DNA of 64,000 bases, taken from positions 62,001 to 126,000 of the forward strand of contig NZ_SUMD01000012.1 in NCBI RefSeq assembly GCF_005049235.1, read 5' to 3'. The stretch comes from Rhodococcus oryzae. GTDB taxonomy: Bacteria; Actinomycetota; Actinomycetes; Mycobacteriales; Mycobacteriaceae. Position 1 is the first letter of the stretch; every line of letters starts with the position of its first letter. The position numbers were made by a program, and so were the translations under genes. The notes under the pieces were generated by a model. That model was not told where the DNA came from. It made no database searches and saw only the letters and a program-made list of their open reading frames with translations. Shown here in pieces: positions 54,432 to 64,000 of this stretch.

Positions 54432-55600
54432 GGCGCAACTCTATCGGCCCGGACCCACGCCACCGGAATCACCAGCGCGATGGCCGCAGCCGCGATCGCG
54501 AACACCCAGGTGTAGCCGGCGAAACCGGCGACGACTCCGAGCGTGAGCGCACCGATCCCCGTCCCGGCGTCGTAGCTGACGTTCCAGGCGGCACTCGCCG
54601 CACCGAGCCTGGCCGGCCCGGCACCGGTGAACAGCGAGACCAGGGCCTCGTTCTGGCAGGCCCCGAACCCGAGCCCGAACGCCACCGCGCCCGCCATCAG
54701 GAATCCGACCTGGCCGTCGCCGATCACGCCTGCCGCGAACAGCCCGGCACCGAGCGTCGCGCAGGCCAGCGCAGGCACCATCGAACGGCCGTGGCCGAAC
54801 CGGTCGGCCAGTGCGCCCGCGCCGTACCGCCCGACCAGGATCGCCCCGCTGACCACCGCGAGTGCCACGCCCGCGATCGCCGCCCGGTCCTCGACCGCGA
54901 TCGGGAGCAGGCTGGTGACCCCGCCGTACGCCGAGGCCACCACGACCATCGCCAGGCAGGGCACCAGCAGCAGGCGAAGCGGCAGCCGTCCCCGCGGGCC
55001 GGCCCCCACTGGCCGTGTGATCGACGGCAGCGCGGCGATCGAGGCGATGGACAGCAACGGCACCAACGCCGCGAGCACGAACACCAGCGAGGACTGGCCG
55101 CGGCCGAACAGCGCCAGACCCAGTGGCAGCGCGACCATCTGGGCCAGCGAGATGGCGATGCCCTGGGCTCCGGTCGCCCGGCCGAGGATCTCCTTGGGCG
55201 CCAACTCCCCGATCAGCGCGCTGCCCGCCACCGTCACCAGGCCGAAGCCGATTCCGCGCACCGCCGAGATGATCAGCGCGGGAACGGCTTCGGTGGACAG
55301 CAGAAAGGCGAGCGAGGGCAGACCGAGCAGCAGGCAGCCGACGGCGAGCACCCATCGGTACCCCCAGCTCCGCAGCAGGGTCGGCGTGCAGAGTTGGGTG
55401 GCGACGGTGGTCGCCATGAAGATAGCGGTGCTCGCGCCCGCGAGCGCGTCCGAGCCACCCGCCTGCTTGATCGCGAACGGGACCACCGGCAGCAGCAACG
55501 ACCACCCGCCGAAGGTGGTCGCTGCCATGAGGAACGCCACCGGCAGCCCTCGGGTACGCCAGAGGCCGCCGGGTGCCGTCGCCCCGGAGACCGCGCCCAT
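54428..55600 (-). CDS. MFS transporter within the his operon
   Basis: This 390-residue, 12-helix major facilitator protein has the domain duplication typical of sugar/drug antiporters ([17 protein letters not shown] as the motif A-like loop between halves). Its ATG at 55600 shares a base with the stop of the 50-residue protein, and its end overlaps hisH by 4 nt, so it is fixed in the operon. Corynebacterium glutamicum has a permease gene at the same place to my recollection. Export of histidine or an intermediate is possible but unproven. Confidence 0.88.
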   Translation of the reverse strand: MGAVSGATAPGGLWRTRGLPVAFLMAATTFGGWSLLLPVVPFAIKQAGGSDALAGASTAIFMATTVATQLCTPTLLRSWGYRWVLAVGCLLLGLPSLAFLLSTEAVPALIISAVRGIGFGLVTVAGSALIGELAPKEILGRATGAQGIAISLAQMVALPLGLALFGRGQSSLVFVLAALVPLLSIASIAALPSITRPVGAGPRGRLPLRLLLVPCLAMVVVASAYGGVTSLLPIAVEDRAAIAGVALAVVSGAILVGRYGAGALADRFGHGRSMVPALACATLGAGLFAAGVIGDGQVGFLMAGAVAFGLGFGACQNEALVSLFTGAGPARLGAASAAWNVSYDAGTGIGALTLGVVAGFAGYTWVFAIAAAAIALVIPVAWVRADRVAP

Positions 55601-55752
55601 CAGATCAGCCGCAGGACCCCGCCCGCGGCCGCGATGATCGCCAGTGCGAGCAGCACGCCGGAGGCGAACTTGTTGACGGTCCACATCGAGTACGCGCCGC
55701 CGATCGCGAATCCGGCCGCGATGAACAGGACGTAGATCAGCGCGTCACTCAT
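55600..55752 (-). CDS. 50-residue membrane protein in the his operon
   Basis: This 50-codon frame has two hydrophobic helices (LIYVLFIAAGFAIGG and VLLALAIIAAAGG) joined by YSMWTVNKFAS. It starts directly after the hisB stop (55753), and its stop shares a base with the ATG of the MFS gene (TGATG). Perfect packing in the operon supports it as a real gene although it is very short. It may be a helper subunit of the MFS protein, by position only. Confidence 0.72.
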   Translation of the reverse strand: MSDALIYVLFIAAGFAIGGAYSMWTVNKFASGVLLALAIIAAAGGVLRLI

Positions 55753-58873
<3,121 letters not shown>

Positions 58874-59030
58874 GAGGGTCCCTTCAGAGGAATGGGTTTG
58901 TACTGATTATCCAGGATAGGTCCACGCCATTTTCCGCTGGCCGCCGCGACCGCGGGTTTCGTTCGTCGCCTGCCGCGCTCGGACACCGCTGCGCGTACGC
59001 TGACAAGGCGGTTCGTGGAGAGGACCGACC

Positions 59031-59714
59031 ATGACTCACGACGCGCGATCGATCGCAGAACAGAACACGGCATTGCCCCCGGATGACGGCCAGGAACGAT
59101 TCGCGGGCTACGGGGTGATGGGGGCGCCGTTCGCCAGCGGACACTGCCTGGCGCTGCGGCATTTCCCTGCCAGCTCCGTCGGCGACGGCTACGACTCGGT
59201 GTGGCATCGGGACCCCGCGGGCGAGTGGACGATCTACAGCAGCGTTCGGCCCGAGGTCAGCTGCGCTCGGTATTTCGGCTCCGCCACCGAGGACGCGCGG
59301 ACCGCGGACATCTCGGTGAGGTGGACCGGTCCGGCCGCCTTCACGGTCACGGTGGACGACAGGCTCGTGTGGGATCTCGAGCTGGGAAAGTCGGCGGCGA
59401 CGACCGCGATGACGGGCCTCGGCCGGCTGATGCCCGCGGCGCTGTGGCGAAGCGATGCCGTCCTCTCGCTGATGGGGCGCGTGGCCGGACCCGCACTCGG
59501 GGTCGGCCAGGTCCGGCTGACCGGCAACTCCGCCAACGGCCAGCGATTCCGGGCGAACCCCCGGATGCTGTGGACCCTCGACGAAAGCCGGGCGACCATC
59601 GACGGAGTCGATCTCGGACCACCAGGGCCGCTCCGCGAACAGGCACACCTCGGCGACTTCTGGATCCCGCAGCGAGGGATGTTCGTCGTCGGCGAGGCCT
59701 ACTTCGAGGGTTGA
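59031..59714 (+). CDS. Hypothetical protein
   Basis: This soluble 227-residue protein with mixed alpha/beta character is not recognised. Landmarks are FASGHCLALRHFPASS, WTIYSSVRPEVSCARYFG and WTGPAAFTVTVDD, then a C-terminal LGDFWIPQRGMFVVGEA. There is no signal peptide or transmembrane segment. GAGAGGA lies 9 nt upstream of the ATG. It diverges from hisD, and its end overlaps the stop region of the lnt-like gene by 16 nt. The beta-rich middle suggests a lipocalin- or attH-like binding fold, but this is only a guess. Confidence 0.7.
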   Translation: MTHDARSIAEQNTALPPDDGQERFAGYGVMGAPFASGHCLALRHFPASSVGDGYDSVWHRDPAGEWTIYSSVRPEVSCARYFGSATEDARTADISVRWTGPAAFTVTVDDRLVWDLELGKSAATTAMTGLGRLMPAALWRSDAVLSLMGRVAGPALGVGQVRLTGNSANGQRFRANPRMLWTLDESRATIDGVDLGPPGPLREQAHLGDFWIPQRGMFVVGEAYFEG

Positions 59715-61171
59715 CGCGACGATCTCCGTCTGGCGAACGCACCGAGAGCCAGCAGCGCGACCATGAGCGCGCACGATGCGGGCACCCAGTTGCCGAGGCG
59801 GTCGAACACGGTGTCCTCCCCCGCCATCGGCACGTCGACGATCAGCGCGCCGCTCTCGGCGGCGGGCATCCACGCGAGCAAGTTGCCCCGGGCGCCGAAG
59901 GCAGCGGAGACGCCGGTGAGCGCGGCCGCGGCCACCGGGCGTCCCGTCTCGGCGGCCCGCAGCGCGCCGAAGCTCGCGAGCTGTGCGGGCGCCCAGCTGC
60001 CCTGGAAGGTCGCGGTCGACGACTGGTAGACCAGCAGCGCGGCGCCGTTCCTCGCCTGTGCGCGGGCCAGGTCCGGGAAGGTCTGCTCGAACGAGATCAG
60101 CGGCCCGATGGCCAGACCCTCGACGTCCATCACCACCAACTTCTCGCCTGCCTCACGGTTCTGGCCCGCCGCGGCGGTGACCCGGGTGAGCCACCCGAGC
60201 TGGTCGCGGAACGGCACGTACTCGCCGAACGGCACCAGCCGGGTCTTCCGGTACTCGGCCTCGATCCCGTCCGGGCCGATCAGGGTCGACGTCTTCGCGA
60301 TGGCTCCGCTGCCAGGGACCCGCGCATCGACGTTCACCAGTAGCTCGGCCCCGACGGAGCCCGACAGCGCGGTGAGCCGGTCGAGCAGGTCGGGTCTGGC
60401 GGTGAGGTCCTCGCCGACGCTGCTCTCGCCCCACACCACGAGATGCACCGGGCGGCCGAGTCCGCGGGTCAGCTCTTCCTGGCGGATCAGCAGGTCGTCG
60501 TGCCCCATCCCCGGTTGCACGAGCGCCACCGGCACGGCCGCGGCATCGGGCAGCTCGGGTCGTGTCGCGGACCAGAGCGGACCGGCGGCGACCGCCACGA
60601 GGCAGGCGGCCGCGCCGACGTACCGCGGCGTGCCGCGGCCGACGAGCAGGATCGCGAGCCCGACGTTGGCCGCGACCACGGCGAAGCCCACCAACCAGAC
60701 CCCACCGACCGACGCGAGCGCCAGCACGCTCGGCCGACGCCACTGCGTCGACCCGAACAGCGACCACGGCCCGCCGAGCCAGTGCCAGGACCGCACGGTC
60801 TCGATCAGCACCCAGCCGGCAGGCACTCCGACCACGGCCAGGGCCGCCCGCGCCGGTGTCTCGGCGCCGCGCAGCAGGGCCCGCGCCAGAATCCCCCACC
60901 CGGTCCACAGCAGCGCGAGCAGGCCGATCGCAAACGGGAAGAAGTAGACCAGGTTCGGCGCCAGCCAGTACTGCGTCCCGGCCAGGAACCCGACACCCGC
61001 GAGCCACCCACGCAGCGCCGCCTCCCGCGGGGTGCCGGCCGCGCGCAGCAGGAGCAGGACCGGCACCAGCGCCACCCAGGCCAGGAGATCGAGACCAGGC
61101 GCGGGGAATGCGACCAGCGGCAGTGCCCCGGCGATCAGGACGGCGCCGCGGGCCGGCCAGCGCGAGCGCAC
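59699..61171 (-). CDS. lnt: Apolipoprotein N-acyltransferase-like protein, catalytic Cys replaced by Ser
   Basis: This 490-residue protein has an N-terminal membrane domain of about seven helices and a C-terminal nitrilase-like domain. The Glu and Lys of the Lnt triad are present (VVWGESSV and YRKTRLVPFGEYVP), but the third position reads GPLISFEQTFPD, with Ser where Lnt has Cys (ICYE). This should abolish or change N-acylation. A mycobacterial paralogue with the same change has been described to my recollection, and an active Lnt is usually elsewhere. The GTG start at 61171 follows the esterase gene by 3 nt. Confidence 0.85.
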   Translation of the reverse strand: MRSRWPARGAVLIAGALPLVAFPAPGLDLLAWVALVPVLLLLRAAGTPREAALRGWLAGVGFLAGTQYWLAPNLVYFFPFAIGLLALLWTGWGILARALLRGAETPARAALAVVGVPAGWVLIETVRSWHWLGGPWSLFGSTQWRRPSVLALASVGGVWLVGFAVVAANVGLAILLVGRGTPRYVGAAACLVAVAAGPLWSATRPELPDAAAVPVALVQPGMGHDDLLIRQEELTRGLGRPVHLVVWGESSVGEDLTARPDLLDRLTALSGSVGAELLVNVDARVPGSGAIAKTSTLIGPDGIEAEYRKTRLVPFGEYVPFRDQLGWLTRVTAAAGQNREAGEKLVVMDVEGLAIGPLISFEQTFPDLARAQARNGAALLVYQSSTATFQGSWAPAQLASFGALRAAETGRPVAAAALTGVSAAFGARGNLLAWMPAAESGALIVDVPMAGEDTVFDRLGNWVPASCALMVALLALGAFARRRSSRQPSK

Positions 61172-61174
61172 CGC

Positions 61175-62209
61175 TCAGACGGCGGTGAGGGCGGGCGCCT
61201 CGGCGGCCGGTGTGCAGGTGCGGATGAACTCGCCCACCCTGGCGATCGCCCGCTCCGCCTCCGGGATCAGACCGGCGGCCGCCTGGAAGACGTGGACCTG
61301 ACGATCCCAGACCTCCAGGGTCACCTCGACCCCCGCTGCCCCGAGGCGCTGCGCCATCAGCTCCGCGTCGGGGTAGAGGATCTCGGTCGAGCCGACGTGG
61401 ATCAGCACCGGCGGCAACCCCGCCAGCACCCCGTTCACCGGGGAGGTTCTCGAGTTCGCGCCCGCCCTCGCGGCCGCGACGTCCGCCAATGCGAGCAGGA
61501 CCGAGCGCGGGATCAACGGGCAGCCATCGGCGCCCGGGTGCGCCAGCTTGGTCGCGGGATCGATGTCGGTGAGCGGAGACAGTGCGACGAGTCCGGCTGG
61601 CGTGGGCAGGCCCAGTTCGGCGATCGCGATCGCCGTCGCGAAGGTCAGATAGCCACCGGCCGAGTCGCCTGCGATGACGATCCGCTTGCCCTCGAAACCC
61701 TGCTCCAACAGCCACCGATACCCTGCGACGCCGTCCGCGATGGCCGCGTCGATCGAATGCTTGGGCAGCATCCGGTAGTCGACGGCGAGCACCGGCGCCC
61801 CTGCCGCGCCGGAGATCCGTGAGACCAGATTTCGGTGTGTGTTCAGCCCACACGTGAGGAAGCCGCCGCCGTGCAGGTACAGCACCACCGCGTCGCGCAT
61901 CGCGTCGCGGGCCTGGAGCCATTCGGCGTCACAGTGCTCGAGGCGAATCCGGCGCCTGCCCACTCCCCGGCCCGGCGGAACGATCCTGGCCGCGAGGTCC
62001 AATGCTCCCGCGGGCCACAGCGCGCTCGGCCAGCGGGCCCACACCTCGAGGGCGGGCTTGACGGTGAGCCGGATCGACTCGGCCAGGATCCTGGACCGGA
62101 GGCTGGCACCGGCAATGAAACGCGGCTCCGCGGCGACTGCGATCCGTGGGGATCGCGTCGATCGTGCCCGGCGGACGGACCGCCCCGACGGCGATGTGTT
62201 CGCAGTCAT
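61175..62209 (-). CDS. Alpha/beta-hydrolase, hormone-sensitive-lipase family
   Basis: This esterase of 344 residues has the HSL-family oxyanion motif LYLHGGGF, the nucleophile motif GDSAGG, and the catalytic His in DRQVHVFQ, with the acid about 30 residues before it. The ATG at 62209 has GGGAG 6 nt upstream and avoids a longer unrelated N-terminus. It should hydrolyse short- to medium-chain esters in the cytoplasm (Lip-type in mycobacterial naming). It is transcribed with the lnt-like gene. Confidence 0.9.
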   Translation of the reverse strand: MTANTSPSGRSVRRARSTRSPRIAVAAEPRFIAGASLRSRILAESIRLTVKPALEVWARWPSALWPAGALDLAARIVPPGRGVGRRRIRLEHCDAEWLQARDAMRDAVVLYLHGGGFLTCGLNTHRNLVSRISGAAGAPVLAVDYRMLPKHSIDAAIADGVAGYRWLLEQGFEGKRIVIAGDSAGGYLTFATAIAIAELGLPTPAGLVALSPLTDIDPATKLAHPGADGCPLIPRSVLLALADVAAARAGANSRTSPVNGVLAGLPPVLIHVGSTEILYPDAELMAQRLGAAGVEVTLEVWDRQVHVFQAAAGLIPEAERAIARVGEFIRTCTPAAEAPALTAV

Positions 62210-62467
62210 GTGAGCTCCCGGCATTGCGCCTAACAACCACTGCCGAAAGTTCAAAGGCAGTTGAATCATGGTACGTGATCCAGAACACATTTACGAGGAC
62301 GTAACAATCCCGACCGCAGGTCAGCAGGTCAACGCGGGGCCGCCGGGCGGGTCACACGGCCGGTGGCCGCGGCGCGTGCACGGGATTACCGTGGAGTCGA
62401 GGGTTCGGCCGCGAAGTGGCTATGCGAGCGGCCGGGCCCCCTACGAGCGTTGATCGTGGGAGTGGAA

Positions 62468-62941
62468 ATGATCGCGTTGGGCCTGCTGGCACTGGTGGTG
62501 GGCATCCTGCTGATCGTGGTCGAGGCCCACACCCCGACCGCGGGGATCCTCGGGGCCGCCGGCGCGCTCCTGTCCGCCGCGGGCGTGTGGATGCTGTTCG
62601 CCGCCGATGGCGCCGGGTCGGTGATCGCGGTCCCGGTGACGGTGGGCGTCGCGGTGGTCGGGCTCGGCGTGATGGCGCTGGCCGGCCGCAAGGCGCTGGT
62701 CGCGAGGCGCCTGCCCGTGCACAGCGGGCCCGAGTCCCTGATCGGCACGAATGCCGTTGTCCGGAACTGGACCGGATCGCACGGCCAGGTGGAGACGGCG
62801 GGCGGGCTCTGGCGCGCCAAGGTGGAGTTCGGGTACGAGCAGGATCCGGAACCGTCGGAGGGCGAGTCCGTCGTGGTCGAGCGGATCCGCGGCCTCACGC
62901 TGTCCGTGCGCCGCCGCGAACCGTGGGAGTGGTCGCCGTGA
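62468..62941 (+). CDS. NfeD-family membrane protein
   Basis: This 157-residue short-form NfeD protein has about three N-terminal helices ([19 protein letters not shown] onward) and a C-terminal OB-fold domain ([38 protein letters not shown]). It has no ClpP-type protease domain. GGGAG lies just before the ATG at 62468. It overlaps the slipin gene as GTGA. NfeD and stomatin-like proteins form membrane microdomain complexes; the OB domain is the expected contact. Confidence 0.9.
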   Translation: MIALGLLALVVGILLIVVEAHTPTAGILGAAGALLSAAGVWMLFAADGAGSVIAVPVTVGVAVVGLGVMALAGRKALVARRLPVHSGPESLIGTNAVVRNWTGSHGQVETAGGLWRAKVEFGYEQDPEPSEGESVVVERIRGLTLSVRRREPWEWSP

Positions 62942-63699
62942 CCGTCGTCTTCGCCCTTCTCGTCATCGTCGTCCTGCTGCTGTTGGTTCTCCCCGGCACC
63001 TCGGTCCGGATCCTGCGCGAGTACGAGCGCGGCGTGGTCTTCCGGCTGGGCCGGGTCCTCGAATCCAAGGGTCCCGGGCTGGTCCTGCTGGTCCCGGCGG
63101 TCGACCGGATGGTGCGCGTCAGCCTGCGCACGGTGACGCTCAAGATCCCGGTCCAGGAGGTGATCACCCGCGACAACGTGCCCGCGAGGGTCACCGCCGT
63201 CGCGTACTTCCGGGTGATCGACGCCGACAGGGCGATCGTCGAGGTGGAGGACTTCCTGCTCGCGACGCTGCAGATCGCCCAGACGACGCTGCGCTCGATC
63301 CTGGGCAAGGCCGAGCTCGACTCCCTGCTCGCCGAGCGGGAACGGCTGAACGAGGACCTGCAGAAGGTGATCGACCTGCAGACCGAACCGTGGGGCGTCA
63401 AGGTCACCACGGTCGAGATCAAGGACGTGGAGATCCCCGAGAACATGCAGCGGGCGATCGCGCGGCAGGCCGAGGCGGAGCGCGAACGGCGGGCCAAGAT
63501 CATCAACGCCGAGGGCGAGTTCCAGGCGGCGGAGAAGCTCGCGCTCGCGGCAGACATCATCAGCCGCAATCCGACGACCCTGCAGCTGCGCTACCTGCAG
63601 ACGCTGCGGGAGATCGGCGGCGAGCACAACTCGACGATGATCTTCCCCCTGCCGCTCGACCTGGTCCGGCCGTTCCTCGGTGAGGACAGGAAGAGCTAG
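62938..63699 (+). CDS. SPFH/stomatin-like protein (slipin)
   Basis: This 253-residue protein has one N-terminal membrane helix and an SPFH domain ([43 protein letters not shown]). The C-terminal coiled helix ([31 protein letters not shown]) drives oligomerisation. It forms ring-like scaffolds in the membrane with NfeD. The GTG start overlaps the nfeD stop. Its stop codon TAG lies in the palindrome CTAG that also provides the stop of the convergent gene. Confidence 0.92.
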   Translation: MTVVFALLVIVVLLLLVLPGTSVRILREYERGVVFRLGRVLESKGPGLVLLVPAVDRMVRVSLRTVTLKIPVQEVITRDNVPARVTAVAYFRVIDADRAIVEVEDFLLATLQIAQTTLRSILGKAELDSLLAERERLNEDLQKVIDLQTEPWGVKVTTVEIKDVEIPENMQRAIARQAEAERERRAKIINAEGEFQAAEKLALAADIISRNPTTLQLRYLQTLREIGGEHNSTMIFPLPLDLVRPFLGEDRKS

Positions 63700-64000
63700 T
63701 TCGTCGCGGGTATCTCGAATTCGCCCTGGCCTGCGAAGTCCACCTGCCGCCGCGCGTTGGAGAGCGCGCTGACCACGCAGGTGCCGATCGGGCCGCCCCG
63801 GTCGAACATCGTCGCGGTGCCAACGGCCAGACCGTCGGAGCTGATGTGGTCGTCCGCCTCGATCCCGACGTCGGGTCCCTCGGGCAGCCTGGCCAGCACG
63901 AGGGTCAGGTCGACGTTGATGAAGCCGACACCTTCGCTGCCCCAGTTGGTCATCAGGCTGGTCGGCTCGCCCGCCATCGCGGCGCGCTCGAACTGCGACG
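63696..64000 (-). CDS. Thioesterase-family protein (partial, C-terminal end)
   Basis: About 100 C-terminal residues are inside the window; the start lies beyond its right edge. The visible part ([50 protein letters not shown]) looks like the second hot-dog domain of TesB-like acyl-CoA thioesterases of the 4HBT_3 type common in mycobacteria. Its stop overlaps that of the slipin gene within CTAG. The substrate is unknown. Confidence 0.75.
   Translation of the reverse strand, partial: SQFERAAMAGEPTSLMTNWGSEGVGFINVDLTLVLARLPEGPDVGIEADDHISSDGLAVGTATMFDRGGPIGTCVVSALSNARRQVDFAGQGEFEIPATN

Noticed and set aside
58874-59030. His leader peptide or T-box before hisD
   Set aside because: No run of His codons and no T-box sequence is visible; only a candidate -10 and a small palindrome were found.

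Overview
The window is high-GC chromosomal DNA from a mycolic-acid actinobacterium (Mycobacteriales, most like Rhodococcus or Nocardia). The evidence is an antigen-85-type mycolyl esterase, MspA/Nfp-family outer-membrane porins, an ANTAR regulator of the PdtaR type, a BacA/Rv1819c-type importer, and a his-trp-lgt-pyk-tesB gene order. That order matches, in reverse and from memory, the Rv1599-Rv1618 region of Mycobacterium tuberculosis. Housekeeping genes sit in tightly overlapping operons, mostly with ATGA or GTGA overlaps. I see no insertion sequence, prophage or CRISPR array.

Layout. 1-5.1 kb is a complete branched-chain amino-acid uptake operon (livK-H-M-G-F, leftward, livF cut by the window edge). 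5.4-6.2 kb has a pdtaR-like regulator diverging from a tRNA-Leu(CAA). 6.2-16.7 kb is accessory: small secreted and hypothetical proteins, a SARP regulator next to a berberine-bridge-like FAD oxidase, a secreted PI-PLC-like protein, an SRPBCC protein, a mycolyltransferase-like esterase and a BacA-type importer. 16.9-32 kb is core metabolism: tesB, pyk, gltD, gltB, lgt, trpA, trpB, trpC, a Trp-associated membrane protein and trpE. It is followed by an Imm52-like gene and a divergent peroxiredoxin.

33-47.6 kb is an accessory island interrupting the his-trp neighbourhood. It carries a MarR/DODA-dioxygenase divergent pair, a tautomerase, a Cys-rich 58-residue protein convergent with an ECF sigma factor that has a Cys/His tail, micro-ORFs, a DrrAB-type ABC exporter with a translationally coupled leader ORF, two DUF202 proteins, a DUF1214/MFS/TetR cassette, and two MspA-type porin gene pairs in inverted orientation around a small membrane protein. 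A Fur/Zur-like palindrome precedes only the second porin pair. Metal handling is a possible common theme of this island, but that is inference.

47.7-58.9 kb holds a UPF0182 protein and the his operon hisD-C-B-(small membrane protein)-(MFS)-H-(small membrane protein)-A-impA-F-I. No trpF was found, so HisA probably also serves as PriA in tryptophan synthesis. 59-64 kb holds a hypothetical protein, an Lnt-like acyltransferase whose catalytic Cys position reads Ser, an HSL-type esterase, an NfeD/slipin pair, and the end of a thioesterase.
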